NCBI GenBank assembly: GCA_003212555.1
Contig: QCPK01000005.1
Span: 1-64,000 of the forward strand
DNA from: Prochlorococcus sp. AG-436-K22
GTDB taxonomy: Bacteria; Cyanobacteriota; Cyanobacteriia; PCC-6307; Cyanobiaceae
Reading direction: 5' to 3'
Length of the DNA: 64,000 nt
The notes under the pieces are model-generated. The model did no database searches. It saw only the letters and a program-made list of their open reading frames with translations, and had not been told where the DNA came from. This document shows, piece by piece, positions 54,734-63,837 of this stretch. The stretch's first letter is position 1; each line of letters begins with the position of its first letter. The position numbers and the translations under genes were made by a program.

Positions 54734-55483
54734 TTAATTAGAAATAATTACTCTTGTAAAGGTCTCAAGATCTTTATAACTAGAAAATATAACATCCGGA
54801 GATTTCTCTCCTTCCCCTATTTTAATACCTCTATGTATTTTTTGAAATGTTGTAGCACCTAACTTTTTAGACCCCAAAATATCTGAAGTAGGATTATCAC
54901 CTATCATCCAAATATTAGTCATACTTGATAATTTAAGCTTAGAAAGCATAAGTGTAAAATTTTTTGGATCTGGTTTGTCTGCACCAACTTCCTCTGAAGT
55001 AACTATTGCATCAAAAGTATCTTCTAATCCGAAATATGTTAATTTCCTTAATTGTATCTGAGCTGTTAGGTCTGTTATTACACCTATTGGTATATCTGAT
55101 TCTTTTAGGAGATTTAGAAATTTATATACATTAGGGAAAAGAGGTGCATTAGATAGAAATGTCCTCCAAAATGTTTGTTCGAAATCAAGGGCCAGCAGTA
55201 GCTTTGCATTATACCCAAGCAATTCTATCATCCTTTGAAAATATAACAATCTACTGTGAGAACTAGCTGTCTTATTAAGATCCTTTTTTATTTGTAACCT
55301 GGCTTTATTATATAAATTAAAAAATGTATTTCTTTTTAAACCAAGTAGATTGTTTGCTTTTAAATATACGGCTTCTATTGCTGCGTTGTTAGCAGGAGCA
55401 TATTCATACAATGTATTATCAGTATCAAAAAGTACTGCTCTAGGATAATCAATATTTAGATCATTATTTAATTTTGTTAGCAT
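54734..55483 (-). CDS. HAD-superfamily phosphatase
   Basis: 249 aa. AVLFDTDNTLYEYAPANNAA is motif I (D-x-D-x-T), PIGVITDLTAQIQLRKLTYF is motif II, SEEVGADKPDPKNFTLMLS holds motif III Lys, and IWMIGDNPTSDILGSKKLGA is motif IV. Such enzymes often dephosphorylate sugar phosphates before nucleotidylation. It lies 6 bp after the next gene of the island on the minus strand. Confidence 0.88.
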   Translation of the reverse strand: MLTKLNNDLNIDYPRAVLFDTDNTLYEYAPANNAAIEAVYLKANNLLGLKRNTFFNLYNKARLQIKKDLNKTASSHSRLLYFQRMIELLGYNAKLLLALDFEQTFWRTFLSNAPLFPNVYKFLNLLKESDIPIGVITDLTAQIQLRKLTYFGLEDTFDAIVTSEEVGADKPDPKNFTLMLSKLKLSSMTNIWMIGDNPTSDILGSKKLGATTFQKIHRGIKIGEGEKSPDVIFSSYKDLETFTRVIISN

Positions 55484-55489
55484 GATGTA

Positions 55490-57592
55490 TTATATTAATT
55501 CTAAATTAAGATCTTTTATCTCTTTATTATCCTGCATTTCTTCAGCTATATAAGACAATAATATAATCTGAATTATCCCTAAATAACCTGATGACCACAT
55601 GGCTTTGTCTATTGATAAATCTTCTATTTGGGGAATTAAAACATTTGCAATCTCTGAAATATCCTCTTTAGTCGAATATCCTTCAAAAGTCATTTTTAGA
55701 AATTGATTTCCAGGTAGTATTTCAGTATCAATATGGATCGAACTGACTGATATAAATAGCCTTAGAAGTTGATCATGTAAAAAACCCATAGGTAAGATCG
55801 TAATAAAACGCTGCTTATAATTTGCGTTGGATTCTTTTAAATTTATATTGATTGGTTCTAAGTATGCCCACAAAGTATTTATTCCTGAATTATAGGAATT
55901 ATTGATTTTACTGGCTAATGATTTTATATCTGAAGAAAATACAATAGTCGTATTTATCTTCTTTTTTAAAGAAAATGGCAAAACCTTAGACTTTGTATCA
56001 TTAAACAATATTATATAGCGAGACTTTTTCTCTATTCCAATCAGATCTCTTATAATCTTGAATATGTTTGTTCTTGGATTTAAAACATATTTAACTTTTT
56101 CCTTAATAAAGAGCAAATTGCCTTGATGATCTATTTGGCTAATCGTGTTTTCATCATCATATCTTAAGTAAGGACCATTTATTAAGTATGAAAAGTTACT
56201 AACCTTTTCATACTTAATTTTATCTTTACCTAGTAGTTTTTCTATTGAAAGAGCACATTCAACAGAACGTGAGCTATCATTACCCTCAAAATATATTGCA
56301 TATGGCTTGTCTGAAAGTTTATAGAAACTATTTCTTTGTATTCCATATAGGTACATTCTAATAGCTAGCAAGATAGCCAATCCTTGCTGGGAGGTGAAGA
56401 TGAGATTTTTTGTTGTAGATATATCTATTTCGTTGTTGTATAAATTAGAAGTGCTATTCCAAAGAAGGTTATTAAAATCCAGGTCTGAGAAATTATTGAA
56501 TAAGGCTATTATATTAAAGAGTAATCCAAGAACTAAGATATCTTTTTTAGATTGAATTTGATAAAAGGATAAAAAGGGAATTACCCAAAGCAACCATCCT
56601 GGCTGTGGAGGTATAAAAATCAGCAAAGAAAAGAAGCTGATACCGGTAGCTATTATAAATAGATCTTTAGTAACTATCTTTAATCTCCACACTTGGTACA
56701 AACAAAGTGTATAAATTATCGGAATTATATATACCTTTAAATTTTCACCATAGGACAAATATAAAGTATATAATTTTGAAATTTCTTTTGTCTCAACGAC
56801 CATTTCGACAAATCCACTGCTTAAAACTATAGGCCAATTAAGAATCGCCCCTAATATCATAAGGTACTTAATAAATGTGAACGTATTAGCATTAAATTTC
56901 TCTGATTTGTATATAAATATAAGTATAAGTGGCAGAGCAATTAACATGCTAAATTTGGTTGATACTGCAATAGCAAGTAGACTTCCAGCAAATCCAAATC
57001 TTTTCCATTGAATCATACATAAGCATATGAATAACAGCGATATTGGGACTATATCCAACTGGCCATGTATGTATGTAGTATATATGATTAATGGAGAGCA
57101 CCAGTACACTAGCAAGAGATGTAAATTAGAATATTTTTTAGTTATTAAGGCTAGTACTAATAGTATAGAGTAATCGAATACTAGTAAACTTAACTTGAAG
57201 CCAATTAATATAAATAGATTAGTTGAAAATAATTTATCTACACATAATCCAATAAAACTTATAGGTAAGAAAGCTCCTAACATACCAATTCCATAAGGAA
57301 AGGCTAAATCACTCCCTCCAGATTGTATAAAAGAAGACCATGGATCATTACCGAATTGACTTATCGTATTTCTTATAAAAGGTATAAACCAGTGTATTTG
57401 AATATCTGAAGTGAAAAAAAGTATTAAATAAATACGAATCACTAAAGGTATAACAAATAGATTATCAGTGTGTAAAATTTTAAGGTTCCTATCTTCTGCA
57501 ATACCATATGGTGTATATGCTTTATTGGATAATTTTGAGAGTACTCCAAATAATACAGTCATTAAATCCAAAGAGAGGGAAATTTTGTGCAA
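55490..57592 (-). CDS. GT-C membrane glycosyltransferase fused to a cytoplasmic domain
   Basis: 700 aa. Residues about 40-420 have about 11 helices; an acidic loop FSPY-like (SFIQSGGSDLAFPYGIGMLG) and YIHGQLDIVPISLLFICLCM resemble mannosyltransferases that use dolichol/polyprenyl carriers. From 430 on it is soluble: YAIYFEGNDSSRSVECALSI and EKLLGKDKI look like a weak P-loop/kinase-like start. The two domains are joined in one frame. The upstream GDPD-like gene overlaps it by 31 bp. Confidence 0.65.
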   Translation of the reverse strand: MHKISLSLDLMTVLFGVLSKLSNKAYTPYGIAEDRNLKILHTDNLFVIPLVIRIYLILFFTSDIQIHWFIPFIRNTISQFGNDPWSSFIQSGGSDLAFPYGIGMLGAFLPISFIGLCVDKLFSTNLFILIGFKLSLLVFDYSILLVLALITKKYSNLHLLLVYWCSPLIIYTTYIHGQLDIVPISLLFICLCMIQWKRFGFAGSLLAIAVSTKFSMLIALPLILIFIYKSEKFNANTFTFIKYLMILGAILNWPIVLSSGFVEMVVETKEISKLYTLYLSYGENLKVYIIPIIYTLCLYQVWRLKIVTKDLFIIATGISFFSLLIFIPPQPGWLLWVIPFLSFYQIQSKKDILVLGLLFNIIALFNNFSDLDFNNLLWNSTSNLYNNEIDISTTKNLIFTSQQGLAILLAIRMYLYGIQRNSFYKLSDKPYAIYFEGNDSSRSVECALSIEKLLGKDKIKYEKVSNFSYLINGPYLRYDDENTISQIDHQGNLLFIKEKVKYVLNPRTNIFKIIRDLIGIEKKSRYIILFNDTKSKVLPFSLKKKINTTIVFSSDIKSLASKINNSYNSGINTLWAYLEPININLKESNANYKQRFITILPMGFLHDQLLRLFISVSSIHIDTEILPGNQFLKMTFEGYSTKEDISEIANVLIPQIEDLSIDKAMWSSGYLGIIQIILLSYIAEEMQDNKEIKDLNLELI

Positions 57593-58146
57593 ACTGCATC
57601 TATTTCTATACTATCTTTATTTAGTTTTGATTTAAGATATGAAATATGTTCAGAGGAATAACCTTGTAACTCTGGCGATACTATACATAATTTAAAGCTA
57701 TTATCTTGTAATGATTTAACTTGCTCTTTATTTAATGGAAATTTTGTGAAATAATCTATCCAGAGCCACTTAACCATATTTCTTAAACTTAAAGCAGTCT
57801 GGATTGATTCAAACTCAGAAATTCTTACGGCTATATTTTGCTCCCCACCTTTTGCTGTTTTGTATATAAAAGGGAATGATTGGTCTAGAAAAAAGTAATT
57901 AGATATTTTATATTTTTTTAGTAGTTCTAGCAATCTCTTCTCTAAACCTTCTTCTTTGACGTTTAGAATTAGCGTCCCATGGTTGTAATATTTTAGCCAC
58001 TCTTCAAATTTTTCTCCAGTATTAAAAGCATCATGACTTATTATAAGTATTTTATTTTCGCTCCGAATATCAACTTCAACCCCATATTTAATAGGTGTTG
58101 ATATTAAACTCTTAATGCTATTTCGCCTATGAATTATGATTTCCAT
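57562..58146 (-). CDS. GDPD/PI-PLC-like phosphodiesterase
   Basis: 194 aa. IIIHRRNSIKSLISTPIKYG, VEVDIRSENKILIISHDAFN matches glycerophosphodiester phosphodiesterases: HR-x-N start, E-x-D, and H-D pair. It is shorter than the usual 240-300 aa TIM barrel. It could cleave glycerol-phosphate groups on a glycan or lipid. It overlaps the fused glycosyltransferase by 31 bp, showing coupling. Confidence 0.7.
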   Translation of the reverse strand: MEIIIHRRNSIKSLISTPIKYGVEVDIRSENKILIISHDAFNTGEKFEEWLKYYNHGTLILNVKEEGLEKRLLELLKKYKISNYFFLDQSFPFIYKTAKGGEQNIAVRISEFESIQTALSLRNMVKWLWIDYFTKFPLNKEQVKSLQDNSFKLCIVSPELQGYSSEHISYLKSKLNKDSIEIDAVCTKFPSLWI

Positions 58147-58148
58147 TT

Positions 58149-58841
58149 CTAAATAATTTTTCTAATTTTTAAACTATAAGATATTGTTCTTTTGATAAAC
58201 TTAAATTTTGATTTCCAGTTGATATTCCAATTTGATACTCCGTAGGCTCTCTTACTAAAAACAACAGGAAACCTAATTATTTTAAATTTTTTAGCAATTG
58301 CTTGGTAATAAGCAAATAAATCAAGCGAAAAATCTGTTGGAGCCTCTTTCCAATCATCTAAAAACTTTCGTGTGAACATAGTAGGTTGAGCATTAATGTC
58401 CCACATGAATCTTTTTAATAAGAGAGTTTCAAAAATAGACATTGCGACTGTAAAAATTGATTCAGTTATTGGCCTTCCTTGTCTTGTGCCCTTTATGAAA
58501 ACATTTGATTCGCTTGCTTTAAAAAACTTATACCCAATCAACACATCCTTAGGATCGGTTTGCATATCTGCGTGAGTCCAAGCAAGAACATCTCCATTAG
58601 TAGCTTCTAGTCCTTTAAGTATCCCACCACCATACCCGATATTTGCTTCTAATCTAATAATTTTAAAATTAGGTATGCCATTAGTAAGTTTTTTAAGAAT
58701 AGCTAGACTTTTATCACTTGAACCATTATCAACAACGACAATCTCAGCAGGCTCTTCCTTGAGTATTTCTTTACATCTATCTATTACTAAAGGAATATTC
58801 TTCTCTTCGTTGAAGCAAGGTATGACGAGAGATAACTTCAT
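58149..58841 (-). CDS. GT2 family glycosyltransferase (dolichol-phosphate-sugar synthase type)
   Basis: 230 aa. LSLVIPCFNEEKNIPLVIDR, AEIVVVDNGSSDKSLAILKK, and the D-x-D region LAWTHADMQTDPKDVLIGYK define GT2. It lacks terminal membrane helices, so it resembles DPM1-type enzymes that load sugar onto polyprenyl phosphate. Neighbouring GtrA could flip the product, and the GT-C protein could use it: a complete three-step route. Confidence 0.88.
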   Translation of the reverse strand: MKLSLVIPCFNEEKNIPLVIDRCKEILKEEPAEIVVVDNGSSDKSLAILKKLTNGIPNFKIIRLEANIGYGGGILKGLEATNGDVLAWTHADMQTDPKDVLIGYKFFKASESNVFIKGTRQGRPITESIFTVAMSIFETLLLKRFMWDINAQPTMFTRKFLDDWKEAPTDFSLDLFAYYQAIAKKFKIIRFPVVFSKRAYGVSNWNINWKSKFKFIKRTISYSLKIRKII

Positions 58842-58895
58842 TCCTTTATAATAATAGAAAATTTGCTTATAGCAATCTTTAATTTCATGATGCTA

Positions 58896-59285
58896 CTAAC
58901 GCTTGAAAACAATGAATTTTGAGCCTAGAAAGTTATTGAATATTGAATATCCTGTTCCAATAATCCAGGCAATATTATGTGCGTTATAAATTCTGTTAAT
59001 AGCGAATATTATACCTGAACTTACAAAACATCCAGTTGCATATACTATCAAAAATGAAATTATTAATCTTTTGTTACTAGATGTGTTGTGTCTAAAAACC
59101 CATTTTTTGCCGAATATATATGAGTTAATAAGACCTACTGTATAGCCTACACATGATGCTAAAAATATATTTTCAAACAGAGTGTAGATAATTACATATG
59201 CTATATAGTTATACAAAGTTGAAAAAATACCAATTATAGCAAACTTTATTAGCTCTTTCTTTGTATTTGAAATTTTTTTATTCAA
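58896..59285 (-). CDS. GtrA-family membrane protein
   Basis: 129 aa with four helices. ELIKFAIIGIFSTLYNYIAY and YTVGLINSYIFGKKWVFRHN are GtrA signatures, also ending LGSKFIVFKR. GtrA proteins are thought to flip polyprenyl-linked sugars. Its start overlaps the nucleotidyltransferase stop by 8 bp. Confidence 0.88.
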   Translation of the reverse strand: MNKKISNTKKELIKFAIIGIFSTLYNYIAYVIIYTLFENIFLASCVGYTVGLINSYIFGKKWVFRHNTSSNKRLIISFLIVYATGCFVSSGIIFAINRIYNAHNIAWIIGTGYSIFNNFLGSKFIVFKR

Positions 59286-60927
59286 AATGATTGAACTTAT
59301 TGATTAGGGAATGAATGTTATCTTTTTCTACTCTGATATCTTTTTCTAGTGAATAAGGGTGGTAATCCCATTTGTGAAAACAAGATTGCCAATACTCAAA
59401 GGTATTAAAATCATTAGGTGTACCCCAAGAGAGAAAACGATCTACTTCAAATAAGTAACATTTTAGGCCCATTTTAATTGCTTCATTTATACATGAATCT
59501 AAATAAAACTCACCATTGATTTTTTGATTTTTAGAGATAAGATTATTTACTGTATCTCTTAAGTAATTAGCATGCTTAAAACTAAATGTTCCTATGATAA
59601 TTGGTTCATCTAATTTATTTGAAATTGGCTCCTTGACCTTGACTCCTTTAATCTCACCACTTTGCATAACATCTATCCATCCGTACATTTTTGGATTGCG
59701 TTTAGCATGAAGATGGTTTCTTTTTCCCCACACAATAATATCGACTTCTTCTTTATTTATTAATTTGTCAAAGCTTTCCATATGATATAAACAACCGTTA
59801 TCGCAAGCTCCGATAGTTACTGGTTCTATTATCCCATCATAGTTTTTTTCTAAATAATTTAGTCCTTCAAGTGCTGTGATTGCTTGACCACTAGTTAGTC
59901 CCTTTACCGATGATATCATGGCATTTATATCATTCTTATTTATTTTATCCCTAATTATTTCATATCCTTTTATATTCTCTCTCATAACGAATACCGTACA
60001 GTGGGATTTCGGTAAGTCATTATTTGCTTGTATTACCATTGGTTTACCTGAGATAGGAATTAGTGGCTTAATAGTTTTATAGCCCTTATCGACAAATCTT
60101 TTTCCTAGGCCAGCCATTGGTATAATCTTTGATCCCATATAGCTATTTACATCACTATCAGAATTCTTTATTAAGTCCTTAAATGTGTCGGACCAAGTCT
60201 GATATTCTTCTAGATCTTCAGGTGTACCCCATTGCATAAAATGCTGAATAGGGTAAATAGAGATTTTTTGATTGTTATTTAAATAGTATTTATATGCAAG
60301 GCTAACGTAATATTCATTATTAACACTGTAATTGTTATTTATTAAATACTTAAAGGCATTTAGCATTTCTTTGCCGGAAGAAAAGTAGTATGTTCCACTT
60401 GAGGCATATTCGAGCATTTTATTATTAGTAAATGGCTCTTTTTCTTGTATATCTTTCAACGTTAGGTCTGATTCCCTAATGTAGGCATAGTTTGTTTTCC
60501 CAAGACTATGAGGGTGAAATCCCTTATAGGCAGGTATAGATCCTGCAACCTCAGAATTTTCTATGGATCTCTTAAATTCGCCCCAATCCCAATAGCAACT
60601 AAAATCACAATAATTTATTAATAATGGTTCATCTTTTATCGTGTGTTCTGCTTGAAGAACTGCGTAAACTGGTCCAAGCTTATGAGGTTCTATACCAAGA
60701 ATAGTGAATTTCTTACAACAATTACTAATAATTTTTCTCATATTATATTGAGAATTCTTCAAGTGCTCTTTGTTGCATATAAAAAGAAACTCATCATCAT
60801 CAGAAAACATATTCACTACATGAGTAATAATAGGTTTGCCGTCTACTTCGATTAATGGTTTTGGAATATTGTAACCTGCTCTTCTAAAGCGCTCGCCAAA
60901 TCCTGACATTGGTATGATAATCTTCAT
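59278..60927 (-). CDS. Tandem-fused sugar nucleotidyltransferase
   Basis: 549 aa with two similar halves. Half 1 (1-240) starts IIIPMSGFGERFRRAGYNIP, KPLIEV; half 2 (about 263-549) starts IIPMAGLGKRFVDKGYKTIK, PLIPI. Each has the G-x-G-x-R-F nucleotide loop and a catalytic-type Lys-Pro, and each ends with a W-G-T-P-x-D motif. Enzymes of this type make NDP-sugars or NDP-polyols. Duplicates usually occur as separate genes. It overlaps the aldolase stop by 4 bp. Confidence 0.82.
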   Translation of the reverse strand: MKIIIPMSGFGERFRRAGYNIPKPLIEVDGKPIITHVVNMFSDDDEFLFICNKEHLKNSQYNMRKIISNCCKKFTILGIEPHKLGPVYAVLQAEHTIKDEPLLINYCDFSCYWDWGEFKRSIENSEVAGSIPAYKGFHPHSLGKTNYAYIRESDLTLKDIQEKEPFTNNKMLEYASSGTYYFSSGKEMLNAFKYLINNNYSVNNEYYVSLAYKYYLNNNQKISIYPIQHFMQWGTPEDLEEYQTWSDTFKDLIKNSDSDVNSYMGSKIIPMAGLGKRFVDKGYKTIKPLIPISGKPMVIQANNDLPKSHCTVFVMRENIKGYEIIRDKINKNDINAMISSVKGLTSGQAITALEGLNYLEKNYDGIIEPVTIGACDNGCLYHMESFDKLINKEEVDIIVWGKRNHLHAKRNPKMYGWIDVMQSGEIKGVKVKEPISNKLDEPIIIGTFSFKHANYLRDTVNNLISKNQKINGEFYLDSCINEAIKMGLKCYLFEVDRFLSWGTPNDFNTFEYWQSCFHKWDYHPYSLEKDIRVEKDNIHSLINKFNHFE

Positions 60928-61946
60928 TTAACTAACTTCTCAAGCATTTTCTTTCTGTATTTCTCAGCTTCCCAATTGACAAGATCCTTGCATTGATTAA
61001 TTGATAATGTAGTTACACTTTCTTCTACTGGGATTCTAGCAAATACTTCAGCTTGGGCTAACAGCATATCTTCAAGGTATTTACCAGAATTTTCAAATAA
61101 TATAACCCCTTTACCTTCGATAATTGCGTAAGTATGACCTTGCATTAATCTCTTCCAATCTTGATTTATGTCTTTTATAATAAGAGGGTATATTCCACAG
61201 AATACAGCATGATCAGGAGAATAGGCACTTTTTCTTGCTAACTCTAAACTCCACTCATCACTCCCGAGTGTATGAATAATCTTGTTATTAGGTAAATATG
61301 CATCTGGGATTGATTCTACAATATTCTCCAAACTTTCTAATTCACAATCCTTAAGTACGCGCCTATTTAATTTTAATTTATTAATTACATTGCTTTGGAG
61401 TCTTTCAGCTTCTTTAACTGTATCTGCACATACAATTAGGCCATGGTTTGCAAGAATATATATATTATTATCAACCTTCATTGATTTAGCTATTTCCATA
61501 GCAAGAGCCTCTCCAGGTTTTGCATAGTTTATATACTTCCAGTTCATTCCTTTTAGGGCAAGATCAGCTTTACTATGGAAGGAATTCAGCATAGTGTGAG
61601 CCATTATTTCAATAGGGTGACTATGAAGTATGATTTTTTTTGGCAAGAGTGCATGAAAATTACATTCAATAGATGGCTTTAAATCTCCTTCCCTAATAGA
61701 TGATTTTTTAGGATTTATAATCTTTATGTCACCATTTTTATTATAGTAATAGTCTTGAGGATTTGTTTCTACGAAAATATTTTCAGAAAAGGCATTTGCT
61801 AAATGCTTACCAGATGCCTTGACAATCATATAACCATCAATCTTTATTGATGTATTCCCTCCTGTCGCTTGTATAAGGTTTATATCTGAACCCATTCGAC
61901 TTGATACTTCTATAAGTTCGCTTATGTTTTGAAGACGATGAATCAT
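60924..61946 (-). CDS. Class II aldolase/adducin-family protein
   Basis: 340 aa. INLIQATGGNTSIKIDGYMI, VKASGKHL and the metal site KIILHSHPIEIMAHTML, then YILANHGLIVC, match the fuculose-aldolase fold with Zn His residues. The C-terminal 130 residues extend beyond the usual 215 aa. It is the leading gene of the glycan operon and may form or cleave a sugar-phosphate used by the nucleotidyltransferase. Confidence 0.82.
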   Translation of the reverse strand: MIHRLQNISELIEVSSRMGSDINLIQATGGNTSIKIDGYMIVKASGKHLANAFSENIFVETNPQDYYYNKNGDIKIINPKKSSIREGDLKPSIECNFHALLPKKIILHSHPIEIMAHTMLNSFHSKADLALKGMNWKYINYAKPGEALAMEIAKSMKVDNNIYILANHGLIVCADTVKEAERLQSNVINKLKLNRRVLKDCELESLENIVESIPDAYLPNNKIIHTLGSDEWSLELARKSAYSPDHAVFCGIYPLIIKDINQDWKRLMQGHTYAIIEGKGVILFENSGKYLEDMLLAQAEVFARIPVEESVTTLSINQCKDLVNWEAEKYRKKMLEKLVK

Positions 61947-61986
61947 TTGATTAGTTGTGAAAAAAAATAATTTTATTTGGTAATCA

Positions 61987-62230
61987 TTACAGGAAATATG
62001 TATATGCTATTTGCGTATTGGAAGGATTAATCTCTTTGTTATATACTTGACTATTTTTTAGATAATTCATATTATCAAAACAATCGTTATTTTCTATAAT
62101 ATAAGCTTCATAAGCCAACCTGATTTTGATGTCTTTATATTTTGTTACCAACTCATGACCTTGGTTTAGATTCTTATTAAGGTCTTTTATGATACCTTGA
62201 TTAATTCTTTTTTTTTGAATAACAATTCAT
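61987..62230 (-). pseudogene. Small gene broken at an A9 tract
   Basis: ATG at 62230 (AAGG upstream) starts MNCYSKKKN and hits a stop after an A9 run (62208-62216). With eight A the frame continues INQGIIKDLNKNLNQGHELV, TKYKDIKIRLAYEAYIIENN and a tail to TAA at 61987, about 80 aa. A TTG inside could still start a shorter peptide. Sequence downstream of the tract looks coding. Confidence 0.45.
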
Positions 62231-62631
62231 GTTTACCTTGCTTAGTTAATTGGTGTAAAAAATAAAGGACCACCTTTGTCGTAGGTAAATCAATTTTGCG
62301 TGAAATTATTTATTTACTAAACTATCTTTTCTCCTACCTACTAAACTTTCATTATACTTTATAATCTCATGTGTATGCTATATCTTGTTTGAATATCTTC
62401 GCTACTCTTGTAGATGCTAGATTATAGTATCTAATCTTCAAGAAATATATGAGTTTCTAGTTGCAATTGTCCTGTGTTACATACACGTATTCAAACCCGA
62501 AAAGTTAGAACTTTTAAAAATGAGTAAAAAGTTCGATAAGGTAAGAATTTGACTAACCTCTCGGAAAAGAGAGATTTTCATTATTTGTGTTATTTCTATT
62601 AGTTTGAGTGCCTTGCTCAGCATTCCTAAAG
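62231..62631. other. AT-rich gap without a supported gene
   Basis: I see no convincing gene in this 400-bp stretch between the glycan island and the transporter. A 61-codon frame on the minus strand at its right end lies in the transporter's own 3' region and lacks coding character. Confidence 0.5.
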
Positions 62632-63555
62632 TTAAATGAAGTATTGAAGAACTAAGAACCAAAAGGGCACGGTAATTAAAGACATTACAGTGCTACAGGT
62701 AACTAAAGAAGAAGCAATTTGTTGTTCCTGCCCATGAGCTTCAGCCAATAGCAGAACAGAAATTGCTGTAGGTGTTGCAGCTTGCAACACGAGTGCATTG
62801 CACATCAGATCTGACAAGCTCAGAGCTTTGGCAATGGTTAACATTAAGCATGGAAGAATAATTAGCTTTATAAGCAAGCTGGACTGAAGTAATAATCGAA
62901 GGTTTCTTTTAATAGGATTGTTTGCTAGATCAAAAGTTCCCAAGCGTATCCCTACAACCATTAGAGCTAGAAAAATTACAATTCGTGATGGGATCGAGAG
63001 AAATGAAGTGATCTGAGTATTCCATGGCGTTAATTGAACAAACATTGCTCCAACTAGTCCCTTGCTGGCAGGGCTACTCGCAAGAATATTGATAAAATTT
63101 TTCCAGTGAGCTTTTTTCTTTTGTTCTTGTGAGGAGGTAGATAAAAGCATGGGGCCTAAGCTCCACACAAGTAACGTTGCGCCTAGATCATAACCAATAC
63201 TGAAATTGAGTGACTCAGTTGGTAGAAGAGCTAATGAGACAGGTATCCCAAAATAACCAGAATTGCCGAAAAGACTACCCAATAGCAGGCTTCGACTACC
63301 AATATGACTTCGAATTTTCGGGAAAGTCCTAATTGCGGCTATTAGTATTCCAATAACAAGTAAGGCCATAACAAGAGCCTGAAAAAGAAGCCAATCCAGC
63401 CCGCTTTTAAGTAGCAATCCCATCAAGCTCACTGGTACCCCGTAGTTAACAAGTGGCTTAGTTATTTCAGCTGAAAGTTCTGGTTTATAACGTCCAATTA
63501 AATAGCCCAGAGCAAGTAAGGGCAATAATTCATAAAAGAGCTTGAGAATTAGCAT
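62632..63555 (-). CDS. AEC-family transporter
   Basis: 307 aa with about ten helices in two five-helix halves. LLPLLALGYLIGRYKPELSA and the mid-protein LGSLFGNSGYFGIPVSLALL are AEC features (N-x-G-x-x-G-x-P). The second half has LVLQAATPTAISVLLLAEAH. Bacterial members export or import dicarboxylates and malate-like acids. It stands alone at the edge of the glycan island. Confidence 0.9.
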   Translation of the reverse strand: MLILKLFYELLPLLALGYLIGRYKPELSAEITKPLVNYGVPVSLMGLLLKSGLDWLLFQALVMALLVIGILIAAIRTFPKIRSHIGSRSLLLGSLFGNSGYFGIPVSLALLPTESLNFSIGYDLGATLLVWSLGPMLLSTSSQEQKKKAHWKNFINILASSPASKGLVGAMFVQLTPWNTQITSFLSIPSRIVIFLALMVVGIRLGTFDLANNPIKRNLRLLLQSSLLIKLIILPCLMLTIAKALSLSDLMCNALVLQAATPTAISVLLLAEAHGQEQQIASSLVTCSTVMSLITVPFWFLVLQYFI

Positions 63556-63663
63556 TTATTACTTTGGCTTATACAATGATGGACCTTCATCGAAGGAAGT
63601 TCTTTTTAATTAATTTTTTAAGATATTGCTAATCTAAAGAGACATGAATCTCCATTACCTGTG

Positions 63664-63837
63664 TTAATCCTTTCTTGTATGAATCCAACCAAAGTGTTTC
63701 AACATTCTTTGATGGATATAGAACTTGTTGGTTCGATTAAAGATAAAAGGCTCATTTTGTTTGTTTCTTAAAATTTGCAGGGCTATATAAGCTTGAATGC
63801 CTAGAAAAGCAAATACAAGTAGAGGTAGAGCAAACAT
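63664..63837 (-). CDS. Small single-helix membrane protein, 57 aa
   Basis: ATG at 63837 opens MFALPLLVFAFLGIQAYIAL, a helix, then a basic tail with FNRTNKFYIHQRMLKHFGWI and ends HTRKD. AGGA lies 6-7 bp upstream. No family recognised. The rest to 64000 has no gene I can support. Confidence 0.5.
   Translation of the reverse strand: MFALPLLVFAFLGIQAYIALQILRNKQNEPFIFNRTNKFYIHQRMLKHFGWIHTRKD

Noticed and set aside
54677-54862. Plus-strand 61-aa frame over the HAD gene end
   Set aside because: It overlaps the conserved HAD C-terminus antisense and has no coding features.
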